DNA of 24,615 nucleotides from CAYOOT01 sp964405665 (GTDB lineage: Bacteria > Bdellovibrionota_C > UBA2361 > SZUA-149 > CAZDWZ01). The notes beneath the pieces were generated by a model. It had not been told where the DNA came from. It made no database searches and was given only the letters and a program-made list of their open reading frames with translations. The stretch lies in assembly GCA_964405665.1 (NCBI GenBank), contig CAYOOT010000040.1:1-24615 (forward strand), written 5' to 3'. Numbering within the stretch: the stretch's first letter is position 1; each line of letters begins with the position of its first letter. A program made the position numbers and the translations under genes. Positions 8,672 through 15,651 of the stretch are shown one piece after another.

Positions 8672-8706
8672 ATGCAGGGACACCCTTTATGGGTGCCCCT
8701 ACATTT
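8670..8706. terminator. Bidirectional hairpin terminator, repeat family A
   Basis: The 16-nt arms 8670-8685 and 8691-8706 pair around TTTAT with two mismatches on the plus strand, which become G-U pairs on the minus-strand RNA. Plus-strand readthrough ends in CATTTTTATTT, minus-strand in CATTTATTTT. It lies between the TIMP-like gene stop (8671) and the metK stop (8711), so it can end both convergent transcripts. The core GGGACACCCTTTATGGGTGC resembles the arms of the element at 13800-13877. Confidence 0.75.
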
Positions 8707-8710
8707 TTAT

Positions 8711-9883
8711 TTAAAACCGACCCTTCAACTGTTGCGCCAAATCAGTCTTTTCCCAGGTAAATGTGCCATTTGCTCCTGGTTCACGACCAAAGTGACCGTA
8801 AGCTGCAGTAGGCAGATAAATTGGTCTTTGAAGTTTAAGCTGATTAATAATCGCTCGCGGTGCGAAACTAAAAAGCGAGCGCACTTCCTTTTCGATCTTT
8901 TCCGGATCTGCTTTTTCTGTGCCAAAAGTTTCAATTAAAATAGAAACCGGTTCGGCAACACCAATGGCATAAGCCACTTGAATTTCGCATTTTGCGGCAA
9001 GTCCTGCTGCTACTATATTTTTTGCAACATAACGAGCGGCATATGCGGCAGAACGATCCACTTTAGTTGGATCTTTTCCAGAGAAAGCTCCACCACCGTG
9101 ACGACTATAACCACCATAAGTATCAACAATAATTTTTCTTCCAGTTAGTCCGGCATCAGCATTGGGTCCACCAACAACAAAACGTCCGGTAGGATTAATT
9201 AGGAAGCGGGTTTTTTCAGTCAAATAGTTATCAGGAACAATTTTTTTGATAACTTTATTAATTACAAAGCTATGTAGTTCTTCATTGCTTACTTCTTCTG
9301 TATGTTGAGTAGAAATTACTACTGTATCAACATATTTGGGCTGACCATTTTCATAGTTAATAGTCACCTGTGATTTGGCATCGGGAAGAAGATAATTTAC
9401 CACTCCTTTTTTGCGTTGTACCGATAGTTCAAGCATCAGTTTATGCGCCAAAGCAATCGGTAAAGGCATTAATTCGGTGGTTTCGTTACAAGCAAACCCA
9501 AACATTAATCCCTGATCCCCTGCTCCTTGCTCAGTAAAGGCTCCTTCATTTTCGTTTACTCCTTGAGCAATGTCAGGAGATTGTTGACTAAGGTTAGTGA
9601 GCACTGCAGTGCTATTGGCATCACAACCACAGGCTGCCGATGTATAACCAATATTTCTCAATGTTTCTCTGACAATATTATCAAAGTTAACCGGATGTGT
9701 TGTGGTGATTTCACCAGCAAGCATAATCATTCCGGTTTTAGCCATAGTTTCGCAAGCAACTCTTCCAGTGGGATCATTTTTTAGAATTGCATCTAAGATC
9801 GCATCACTAATTTGATCGCAGACTTTATCCGGATGTCCTTCTGAAACTGATTCTGAGGTAAATAAATAACTTCCTTTTGACAT
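8711..9883 (-). CDS. metK: S-adenosylmethionine synthase
   Basis: MetK joins methionine and ATP to make SAM in the cytoplasm. At 390 residues it is full length for the bacterial family. Visible signatures are SEGHPDKVCDQISDAILD (14-31, with ATP-binding H17 and D19), GAGDQGLMFG and the P-loop-like GGGAFSGKDPTKVDRSAAY. The C-terminal domain ends GRF. The ATG at 9883 has a good ribosome site (GGAG, 7 nt upstream). Upstream lies a long AT-rich leader with conserved-looking hairpins and its own promoter (10178-10207), so regulation in the leader is possible. The 3' end abuts a bidirectional terminator. Confidence 0.97.
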   Translation of the reverse strand: MSKGSYLFTSESVSEGHPDKVCDQISDAILDAILKNDPTGRVACETMAKTGMIMLAGEITTTHPVNFDNIVRETLRNIGYTSAACGCDANSTAVLTNLSQQSPDIAQGVNENEGAFTEQGAGDQGLMFGFACNETTELMPLPIALAHKLMLELSVQRKKGVVNYLLPDAKSQVTINYENGQPKYVDTVVISTQHTEEVSNEELHSFVINKVIKKIVPDNYLTEKTRFLINPTGRFVVGGPNADAGLTGRKIIVDTYGGYSRHGGGAFSGKDPTKVDRSAAYAARYVAKNIVAAGLAAKCEIQVAYAIGVAEPVSILIETFGTEKADPEKIEKEVRSLFSFAPRAIINQLKLQRPIYLPTAAYGHFGREPGANGTFTWEKTDLAQQLKGRF

Positions 9884-9944
9884 GATTGTTCTCCAATATA
9901 AGTAATAAAAATAATATAAAAATTAATAAAAAGTTTTAAGTAAA

Positions 9945-10170
9945 ATCTATGTTATAAGATGCGGGCTTCCACAGGGAAGGCATCTAAGTAGAAATTTTTT
10001 TGAAATACAATTTAAGATTAGGCTGAAAGAGTGTTTGTAAGAAAAGAGATTGGTATTACTCAATTCAGTCGGAGGTGAACTCCCTGAACCCAAGCTGCGA
10101 AGTATTTCGCCTGGGAATTTTTGTCCTTTCATTTGCATAAAACATTTCCTTGCAAAAAAGTGGTTAATAA
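9945..10170 (-). ncRNA. Candidate structured RNA or cis-regulatory leader upstream of metK
   Basis: The 469-bp gap 9884-10352 holds no convincing gene. On the minus strand, downstream of a promoter, three hairpins appear. 10115-10089 has CCCA and GCGAA pairing TTCGC and TGGG. 10088-10064, directly adjacent, has TTCAG-GGAG pairing CTCC-GA-CTGAA with loop TTCAC. 9984-9958 has GATGC-CTTCC pairing GGAAG-CCC-GCATC. The first two could stack coaxially. The segment TTCACCTCC resembles an anti-Shine-Dalgarno and could pair with the metK GGAG. Position before metK suggests SAM sensing, but I find no SAM-I core. A free small RNA of about 210 nt (6S-like size) is the alternative. Class unassigned. Confidence 0.35.
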
Positions 10171-10177
10171 TAAAGGT

Positions 10178-10207
10178 ATTTTAGCTCTTATTGATTTATT
10201 CCGTCAA
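10178..10207 (-). promoter_or_regulatory. Predicted sigma70-type promoter for metK leader
   Basis: On the minus strand TTGACG (10207-10202) is followed by an 18-bp spacer and TAAAAT (10183-10178). Transcription would start near 10170, giving a leader of about 290 nt to the metK start. It sits between the nrdJ 3' palindrome and the hairpin region. Confidence 0.55.
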
Positions 10208-10231
10208 TAGACAGACTGCTGAGATTGAACC

Positions 10232-10356
10232 GTGAAATTTTTGATTTTTATCAAGTTCGAGGCGCGGGAATTTCGAGCAGCACAAGCGTAGTAACCTACG
10301 CGCGCAGCGGAGAAATTTCCCGCAACGAAGAAATTGATAAAAAGCGGAAATTTCAC
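10232..10356. repeat. Large imperfect palindrome at the nrdJ 3' end
   Basis: A 125-bp near-symmetric element. The outer arms are GTGAAATTT and AAATTTCAC, then TTTTTATCAA and TTGATAAAAA, then GCGGGAA / TTCCCGC segments. It centres on a perfect GCGTAG-TAAC-CTACGC hairpin (10286-10301). It is more GC-rich than its surroundings in the middle. The nrdJ TGA (10355-10353) lies inside the outer arm. Its size and shape fit a dispersed non-autonomous palindromic unit or a strong terminator-like structure. No transposase or flanking duplication was identified. Confidence 0.75.
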
Positions 10357-13235
10357 CCGCAACCGCCCTGTGATCCACAGTTCATGCATCTGTAGCACGC
10401 CCCTTGCCTCACCATCATCGAAGAACCGCAGCTGGAGCATGGAGGAGCATCATCACTGATTTGAAATGCCAGAGCATTTAGAGAAGTAGTTTTACTGCTA
10501 TAATTCTCTTCTATTTTTGCATTCATATCTGCTCCATTTACATGGAAGCCGATTGTTGTGGTCTTTAGTGAAGAAGTCACATTTGAAGAAATGCTATTAC
10601 TTAAAACAATAGGTGAAGTCTTTGTTAAAGAAGAAGCTGAATCCACTGTTTCAGTTTGCATAATACCAAGAGCATTTTGCTCTTCAATACTTAAAAACTT
10701 TGTGGCCAACCAACGAAAAATATAATCCAAGAAAGATTTGGCCATAGGAATTTGTTTGTTGGAGGTAAATCCAGAAGGCTCAAAACGCATATGAGAAAAT
10801 TTCTGAATTAAGGCCGTTAGCGGAACACCGTATTGTAATGCCATGGAAATACTGGTTGCAAAAGCATCCATTACTCCACTTAAGGTCGAACCTTCTTTGG
10901 CCATTACAATAAAAATTTCTCCAGGCATTCCATCTTCATAAAGCCCCACTGTGAGGTAGCCTTCATGTCCGGCAATGTTGAACTTATGAGTAATAGCGTG
11001 ACGTTCATCCGGAAGTCTTCTTCTTCTAATTGCCGCAGCTATTTCTTCAGCCGACTGTTTTGCTGCATCCTCATGACTCATGTCTTTTTTAGTGGCAAGC
11101 GGTTGGGATCTTTTAGAATTATCGCGATAAATAGCAATCGCTTTAATTCCCAATTTCCATGCTTCCACATAAGCTTTGTAAATATCTTCTACTGTGGAAT
11201 TTTCAGGCAAGTTTACAGTTTTACTGATTGCTCCTGAAACAAAAGGTTGTGTGGCGGCCATCATTTTAATGTGCCCCGAGTAATGAATAGATCGTGTGCC
11301 TTTCATTGGCTTAAAGGCACAATCAAAAATAGATAAATGTTCTTCTTTGAAAGTTGGGCAACCTTCAATAGTATCATTTTCATCGATGAATTTGATAATT
11401 TCACTAACTTCTTGCTGATTATATCCCAGCTTAGTCAAGGCTCGCGGAACACTTTGATTTACAATCTTTAACATTCCACCGCCTACTAGTTTTTTATATT
11501 TTACCAAGGCGATATCGGGCTCAATTCCTGTAGTATCACAATCCATTAAGAAAGCGATTGTGCCAGTAGGTGCCAGAACTGTTGCTTGAGAATTTCTGAA
11601 ACCATGAACTTCTCCATGAGCTAAAGCTTGATGCCAAACACTTTTTGCTTCATCAGTTAAGCTATCCAAGACAAGCATGCGAGGAAGTGCATCTGCTGCT
11701 TTAGTATGCTTTTTAATAACCTGAAGCATTTCTTTTCTATTTTTATTATAGCCGGCAAAGGATCCTAGCTTTTCAGAAATTTTAGCACTCATTAAATAAG
11801 CTTCACCGCAAAGAATTGACATTACTGCCGCGGCAAGAGATCGGCCTTCATCAGAATCATAGGCTACGCCCAGAGACATCAACAAAGCTCCGATATTGGC
11901 AAAACCAAGTCCCAATTGACGATAAGCCCGAGCACTAATTCCAATTTTTTCTGTAGGATAGCTTGCATTATCCACTAAAATATCTTGAGCTGTAATTAAA
12001 ATATCAACTGCATGTTTATAAGCCGCAACATCAAAACTACCATCTTCCATTAGAAACTTAAGCAGATTGATACTAGCAAGGTTACAAGCAGAATCATCAA
12101 GGTGCATGTATTCACTGCAAGGATTGCTGGCATTAATTCGTCCGGAATTGGGACAAGTATGCCAATCGTTAATTGTCGTATCAAATTGTAATCCCGGATC
12201 TCCACAAATCCATGTACCTTCAGAAATATCTTTTAATAGTTCTCGAGCATCAAGATATTCGCAAACACTGCCATCCGTAACTTTTCTTGTGGGAAATTTC
12301 TTTCCTTCCACCACTGCTTGCATGAACTCATCTGTTGCCCGAACACTGAGATTAGAATTTTGAAAGAAAACTGAATCATATGCCCCACCAGGAACGTTAA
12401 AACCGCCAGGATATCCTTGCTCAATTAAAGCCCAGGCTTTTTGTTCTTCGGTACGTTTACAATTTACAAACTCCTTAATATCAGGATGATCTGAATTTAG
12501 AATTTGCATTTTAGCGGCACGTCTTGTTTTACCACCGCTTTTAATTGTTCCCGCCCAAGAGTCATATCCTTTCATGAAAGAAACCGGACCGGAAGGAATT
12601 CCTCCTCCACTGAGTAATTCTTTACTGGAGCGAATTGAAGATAGATTGGAACCAGCACCGGAGCCGAATTTAAAAAGCATGCCCTCTGCTTTTTGTAAAT
12701 CTAACAAAGAATCCATGGTGTCACTTACTGATAAGATAAAGCAAGCACTACATTGCGGATGTTGTTCCACACCGACATTAAACCAAACAGGTGAATTAAA
12801 TGCTGCGTACTGATTAACCAGGATTGCTGTTAACTCATCTTTAAAAACATGATATTGCTCGGCTGTGGTAAAATAGGAATCTTCTGTTCCCCACTTGGCA
12901 ATAGTATCGGCAACTCGCGAAATTAATTGCTTAACACTTCTTTCTCTTTCCGGAGTACCGATTGTTCCGCGAAAATATTTTGAAACAACAACATTTGTTG
13001 CCATTTGTGTCCAGAACTTGGGGACTTCAACATCGGTTTGTTCAAAAATCGTCTCACCCTTCTCATTAGTGATTTTAGCTGAACGCAGTTCCCACTCAAT
13101 GGCATCATATGGACTTATTCCTTCTTGACTAAAAACTCTCTTAAATTTTAAGCCAGTATTACTAGAAGTTTTAGAACGATCGAAATTTTTAGATGTTTTT
13201 AGGCCGGAATTTTCGATTTCTAAGTTTGCGCTCAT
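10353..13235 (-). CDS. nrdJ: Vitamin B12-dependent (class II) ribonucleoside reductase
   Basis: Reduces ribonucleotides to deoxyribonucleotides using adenosylcobalamin, independently of oxygen. 960 residues. The catalytic barrel shows the redox pair C165 (CSACFIL) and C384 (SACNLASIN). The radical site is N371-P-C373-S-E375, and APTGTIAFLMDCDTTGIEP is the phosphate-binding region. A TSCPD domain follows (about 730-850, HKFNIAGHEGYLTVGLYEDG). The C-terminus is a Cys-rich tail (CSSCG...CYRCMNCG) that re-reduces the active site. The long N-terminal form with TSCPD and zinc tail is typical of NrdJ. The ATG at 13235 lacks a strong ribosome site. A perfect NrdR box lies 211 bp upstream. The stop codon is inside a large palindrome. 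Confidence 0.96.
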   Translation of the reverse strand: MSANLEIENSGLKTSKNFDRSKTSSNTGLKFKRVFSQEGISPYDAIEWELRSAKITNEKGETIFEQTDVEVPKFWTQMATNVVVSKYFRGTIGTPERERSVKQLISRVADTIAKWGTEDSYFTTAEQYHVFKDELTAILVNQYAAFNSPVWFNVGVEQHPQCSACFILSVSDTMDSLLDLQKAEGMLFKFGSGAGSNLSSIRSSKELLSGGGIPSGPVSFMKGYDSWAGTIKSGGKTRRAAKMQILNSDHPDIKEFVNCKRTEEQKAWALIEQGYPGGFNVPGGAYDSVFFQNSNLSVRATDEFMQAVVEGKKFPTRKVTDGSVCEYLDARELLKDISEGTWICGDPGLQFDTTINDWHTCPNSGRINASNPCSEYMHLDDSACNLASINLLKFLMEDGSFDVAAYKHAVDILITAQDILVDNASYPTEKIGISARAYRQLGLGFANIGALLMSLGVAYDSDEGRSLAAAVMSILCGEAYLMSAKISEKLGSFAGYNKNRKEMLQVIKKHTKAADALPRMLVLDSLTDEAKSVWHQALAHGEVHGFRNSQATVLAPTGTIAFLMDCDTTGIEPDIALVKYKKLVGGGMLKIVNQSVPRALTKLGYNQQEVSEIIKFIDENDTIEGCPTFKEEHLSIFDCAFKPMKGTRSIHYSGHIKMMAATQPFVSGAISKTVNLPENSTVEDIYKAYVEAWKLGIKAIAIYRDNSKRSQPLATKKDMSHEDAAKQSAEEIAAAIRRRRLPDERHAITHKFNIAGHEGYLTVGLYEDGMPGEIFIVMAKEGSTLSGVMDAFATSISMALQYGVPLTALIQKFSHMRFEPSGFTSNKQIPMAKSFLDYIFRWLATKFLSIEEQNALGIMQTETVDSASSLTKTSPIVLSNSISSNVTSSLKTTTIGFHVNGADMNAKIEENYSSKTTSLNALAFQISDDAPPCSSCGSSMMVRQGACYRCMNCGSQGGCG

Positions 13236-13301
13236 TTTTATGCCCTTTTTTAATGTTTTATTTTAAATTTAATCAAACTATATCCCTCGCTTCGCTTGGG
13301 A

Positions 13302-13330
13302 TAAGAACATTTTTATAAAAAATGTTCTTA
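13302..13330. repeat. Perfect 13-bp hairpin in nrdJ leader
   Basis: TAAGAACATTTTT (13302-13314) and AAAAATGTTCTTA (13318-13330) are perfect inverted copies with a 3-nt loop, 67 bp before the nrdJ start. As DNA it could be a regulator site; as RNA a stable leader hairpin. There is no following U-tract on the minus strand. Confidence 0.6.
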
Positions 13331-13445
13331 GAACCAGCCAAAAATTCATTAGTTGTGATAATTATTCTAATAAATTTTTAACTTTTCCTTTACCCTAGTC
13401 TTACGTATCATCTCTTCCTTCGTCAATAGAAAAAAGCTTCAAAAA

Positions 13446-13461
13446 ACACAATATATTGTGT
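13446..13461. promoter_or_regulatory. NrdR box (perfect palindrome)
   Basis: ACACAATATATTGTGT is a perfect 16-bp palindrome and matches the known NrdR repressor consensus ACACWATATATWGTGT at every position. NrdR boxes usually occur as pairs about three helical turns apart. A degenerate second site keeping the outer positions (GCACATATAGTAGAGT, 13480-13495) lies 34 bp away. It sits upstream of nrdJ and downstream of the tRNA. Control of nrdJ by an NrdR encoded elsewhere is inferred. Confidence 0.8.
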
Positions 13462-13600
13462 TCAACTCAAAAAAAATTAGCACATATAGTAGAGTAGAAG
13501 TATGTGGGAAATATTTAAATTTTGCTATCTGTCTGGATATATTGAACTTTGATGTGAAAAATATCAGGAGGAACCTGCCCGCCTCCTAAAGGAGTCGAGG

Positions 13601-13626
13601 CAAATAATTTCCTTTGGGAAATTATT

Positions 13627-13628
<2 letters not shown>
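13601..13628 (-). terminator. Hairpin directly 3' of tRNA-fMet
   Basis: Perfect 12-bp stem, CAAATAATTTCC (13601-13612) with GGAAATTATTTG (13617-13628) and a 4-nt loop. It overlaps the encoded CCA end of the tRNA. It is followed on the minus strand by a second small GC hairpin rather than by a U-tract. It may terminate transcription or guide 3' processing. Confidence 0.45.
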
Positions 13629-13703
<75 letters not shown>

Positions 13704-13708
13704 CACAG

Positions 13709-13737
13709 ATACTTAGCAGGTTAGGCTTTTATGTCAA
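13709..13737 (-). promoter_or_regulatory. Predicted sigma70 promoter of tRNA-fMet
   Basis: On the minus strand a perfect TTGACA (13737-13732) is followed by a 17-bp spacer and AAGTAT (13714-13709). This places the start of transcription a few bases before the mature tRNA 5' end at 13703. Confidence 0.65.
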
Positions 13738-13799
13738 CTGTTAAACTTTTCAAAACATTAAGCATTGCTTTGTTTTTATTTATCTTACGAGAAATTAAT

Positions 13800-13877
13800 T
13801 GTAGGGGCAGCCTTTATGGGTGCCCGGTAGAGCAATATATTTTGGAATTCTGGGCAGCCATAAAGGCTGCCCCTACA
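13800..13877. repeat. Paired inverted repeat, family A
   Basis: The 26-nt arms 13800-13825 and 13852-13877 are inverted copies with one mismatch, separated by 26 nt. Each arm is also an imperfect hairpin by itself (GGGGCAGCC-TTTA-TGGGTGCCC). The left arm agrees with the 8674-8699 element at 23 of 26 positions. The right arm contains the TAG stop of the merT-like gene. It looks like a REP/BIME-type pair that ends the metal cluster transcript. Confidence 0.75.
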
Positions 13878-14235
13878 CCAAATACTGCGCTACAAAAGCA
13901 AAAAACGCTCCGATCAAATAAACGACTAAAGAAAAATAAAGTATCAGCGAAGAATATTTCCTTGCTGTTTTACAGGCGGCAGCAAGTTCTGGATCTGTGG
14001 GACAGGATTTTTCTTTCCCTAAAAAATTAAAGTATAGACTAAATGCCAACATCAAACCGGCAAAAGGAAAAATTAAGCTCTTATGCTCGGAAAACCAAAT
14101 CAACTGCGGGAAACTACTAATTGCCGCCGCCAAACTAGCACCCATTCCCAAGGCTACAAACAAGGCCGGCAGAGCACAGCAGATTAAAGTACTGAGCGAA
14201 CTAAACAGTGTTAAAAAAATAACTGATTTTCGCAT
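13873..14235 (-). CDS. MerT-like metal-transport membrane protein
   Basis: A 120-residue inner-membrane protein with three hydrophobic segments (about 5-40, 53-72, 94-118). It has vicinal C19-C20 in the first segment (LICCALP) and a second Cys pair, C78 and C88, in the loop between segments two and three. MerT has this same arrangement: a CC pair in helix 1 and a loop Cys pair. The start is set at ATG 14235, not the earlier in-frame ATG at 14301, because only one base separates it from the HMA stop (TAAgATG) and an AAAGGA ribosome site fits. It probably moves a thiophilic metal across the inner membrane, with the MerP-like partner upstream. No merA or merR is near, so mercury may not be the substrate. 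Confidence 0.72.
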   Translation of the reverse strand: MRKSVIFLTLFSSLSTLICCALPALFVALGMGASLAAAISSFPQLIWFSEHKSLIFPFAGLMLAFSLYFNFLGKEKSCPTDPELAAACKTARKYSSLILYFSLVVYLIGAFFAFVAQYLV

Positions 14236-14236
14236 C

Positions 14237-14524
14237 TTATTTCCTTTCAATCTTAGATACTTCAAATCCAGAATCGGTAATTGTCTTAGTAATCTCTTCA
14301 TCAGAAAGATTCTTATCTTTCTTTGTGTTAATCACTACCACTTTATTTTCCAAATTGGGTTCAACTTTTTCTACGGCTTCAATTTTCCCAAAACTCTTCT
14401 TAATACCTTGAGCACAAAATGAACAAACCATACCTTTTACAGTCACATTTATTACTTCAGCAAAGGCTGTTTGATGTAAAGAAAGAATTAACCCGAGAAT
14501 TAAAATAATTTTTTTTGTTTTCAT
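14237..14524 (-). CDS. Periplasmic HMA-domain (MerP-like) metal-binding protein
   Basis: 95 residues: a signal peptide (1-22, ending TAFA) and one heavy-metal-associated domain (ferredoxin-like fold). The metal site is G31-M-V-C34-S-F-C37, matching the GMxCxxC motif of MerP, CopZ and CusF-independent copper chaperones. The predicted periplasmic location favours a MerP-like role, handing a soft metal to the MerT-like protein encoded one base downstream. The ribosome site AGGAGG is excellent. An outer-membrane barrel gene ends 15 bp upstream. The substrate (Hg, Cu, Cd or Zn) cannot be read from sequence. Confidence 0.85.
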   Translation of the reverse strand: MKTKKIILILGLILSLHQTAFAEVINVTVKGMVCSFCAQGIKKSFGKIEAVEKVEPNLENKVVVINTKKDKNLSDEEITKTITDSGFEVSKIERK

Positions 14525-14539
14525 ATTTCCTCCTATAAA

Positions 14540-15187
14540 TTAAAAATGAAAAATTCCTGCAAGAAAAAGTTCTCCCCTAGTGCTGGAGCCAATCTCTACA
14601 AGATAGTTGTTATAAAAAAATCTAAAAAGCGGTGTCACGGTAAAGCTATGATCCAACTCCGGTGTGTATTCTAGCTGCAAAATAATCCAAGTATGGAAAT
14701 CCTTAAAATCAGCCAGATAGGGAGCAAGGCCAACGCGATAACGTACATTATATAAATCCAGACCTCCTTCTGACTGCAAGGCCTCAGTCTTGAGCAAAGT
14801 ATAAACTCTTCTAGTTTCATAATCTGCTTGGATGGCGGTTAGCGAAGAAAGTCTGTTTTCTGATTGATAATTGACATTTCCCAAACCTAGCGAAAGATAG
14901 AGATTTGTCTGAGATTCCAATTCATTTTTCCGGTAAAGCTTGTAATTAAACTGCGGCAGAATAAATAAGGCATCGTTATCTTTGTAATTAATATTAATGG
15001 TATTGATTGCTAAAGCCTTATCCACTGCAAAAGAATAATTAAGCTCTAGATCCTGCCGATCTTTAGTATATGTCGGCATTATCCCATAACCATCCTTAAA
15101 GCTAACCGGATGCGCCCATAATAATTCCGGAAGAAACAACGCAGTTAAAAACACGTAGAAAATAAGTCTAATAAAATAATTAAACAT
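14540..15187 (-). CDS. Predicted outer-membrane beta-barrel protein of metal cluster
   Basis: 215 residues with a signal peptide (1-25, ending LLWA) and mature start HPVSFKDGYG. The rest is alternating amphipathic strands (LELNYSFAVD, ALFILPQFNYKLY, TNLYLSLGLGNVNYQ, IQADYETRRVYTLLK, VRYRVGLAPYL, FTVTPLFRFFYNNYLVEIGSS). It ends in HF, the terminal Phe signature of outer-membrane barrels; length fits 8-10 strands. I recall similar proteins beside HMA genes in other Gram-negative bacteria but cannot name a family. Translation follows an AAGG site. Its position before the HMA and MerT-like genes suggests a pore or sensor for the same metal. Confidence 0.65.
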   Translation of the reverse strand: MFNYFIRLIFYVFLTALFLPELLWAHPVSFKDGYGIMPTYTKDRQDLELNYSFAVDKALAINTININYKDNDALFILPQFNYKLYRKNELESQTNLYLSLGLGNVNYQSENRLSSLTAIQADYETRRVYTLLKTEALQSEGGLDLYNVRYRVGLAPYLADFKDFHTWIILQLEYTPELDHSFTVTPLFRFFYNNYLVEIGSSTRGELFLAGIFHF

Positions 15188-15232
15188 AAAAGCCTTGTAA
15201 AAATTTTGTTTAAAAAAACTTTGAATTAAAAA

Positions 15233-15607
15233 TTAAACAACAGAAAATGGAGGGCCGCTTGGAGCTTGTGTCAATGAGAATAGCAGTTGCGATAAAGAAT
15301 CTATTTTAAAAAAGTTTTCTTGCAGCTGAAAAATAAAAGTTAAATCAGGCTGTTTAATTTCGCTGAATAATGAAACTACCAAGGGTAAAAAGTTTAATTT
15401 TACTAAAGTATCCTTAACTAAAAGTTTATTTCCTGAAGGAGTGGATTTGTAACATAGACCGCAATTACACTGTTTAGTCGGAGCTTTGGAATCCCCTGCT
15501 TTATCACAACAATGATGTTGTTCTTTAGCAAAAGCAGTATCGATAAAATTGCAATGAAATACCGCAATTGTCCAAAGGAAAGTAAATAAGAATCTAATAA
15601 ATGCCAT
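15233..15607 (-). CDS. Small secreted Cys/His-rich protein, first gene of metal cluster
   Basis: 124 residues with a signal peptide (1-27, ending DTAFA). A short mature Cys/His block (EQHHCCDKAGDS...KQCNCGLCYK) offers at least five Cys and two His as soft-metal ligands. The remainder is mostly hydrophobic, with a C-terminal APSGPPF. Small exported proteins with a metal-binding tip and a Pro-rich end are known at the head of copper and zinc operons (DUF2946-like), but I cannot confirm membership. It is likely the leader gene of the four-gene cluster, with an extended -10 promoter only a few bases upstream and no ribosome site. Confidence 0.65.
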   Translation of the reverse strand: MAFIRFLFTFLWTIAVFHCNFIDTAFAKEQHHCCDKAGDSKAPTKQCNCGLCYKSTPSGNKLLVKDTLVKLNFLPLVVSLFSEIKQPDLTFIFQLQENFFKIDSLSQLLFSLTQAPSGPPFSVV

Positions 15608-15617
15608 ATTTAAGTCA

Positions 15618-15626
15618 ATTATAACA
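15618..15626 (-). promoter_or_regulatory. Extended -10 promoter of metal cluster
   Basis: TGTTATAAT on the minus strand is a perfect extended -10 element. The -35 region is weak. Transcription would begin about 4 nt before the ATG at 15607, so the mRNA would be nearly leaderless, in keeping with the missing Shine-Dalgarno sequence. No dyad typical of MerR-family operators was seen. Confidence 0.55.
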
Positions 15627-15651
15627 TATTACCGACGTTTAGACATTTATT

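Larger units (their letters stand above)
13236..13626 (-). other. Long nrdJ leader / tRNA spacer without genes
   Basis: 391 bp between initiator tRNA and nrdJ with no supportable ORF. Reading towards nrdJ it holds the hairpin after the tRNA (13601-13628) and a short CTCC/GGAG hairpin near 13581-13602. Next come a degenerate and a perfect NrdR box, then a perfect 13-bp stem (13302-13330) overlapping a 6-bp stem (TATCCC/GGGATA, 13281-13303). The last two are mutually exclusive at their shared edge, so an attenuator-like switch is possible. No B12-riboswitch core was recognised. Confidence 0.5.

Noticed and set aside
8672..8938. Plus-strand ORF after the TIMP-like gene
   Set aside because: It is antisense to the metK 3' end and starts within the terminator.
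9947..10138. 63-codon minus-strand ORF upstream of metK
   Set aside because: It lies over the hairpins, has no family features and is better explained as structured RNA.
9884..10170. SAM-I riboswitch
   Set aside because: I looked for the conserved core segments around the four-way junction and did not find them.
10196..10440. Short minus-strand ORFs in the metK-nrdJ gap
   Set aside because: They are translations of the palindrome and of the nrdJ end in the wrong frame, without ribosome sites.
13236..13626. Cobalamin riboswitch for nrdJ
   Set aside because: No B12-box-like segment was seen; the NrdR box explains control better.
13731..14030. Plus-strand ORF across the family A repeat
   Set aside because: It runs antisense through the merT-like gene and the inverted repeat, with low-complexity content.
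14236..14301. Upstream ATG for the merT-like gene
   Set aside because: It would overlap the HMA coding region by 65 bp and add a non-membrane leader; the ATG at 14235 has a ribosome site and tight coupling.
13873..15607. Classical mercury-resistance operon
   Set aside because: No mercuric reductase, MerR or MerR-type operator is present; only the MerT/MerP-like pair resembles mer.
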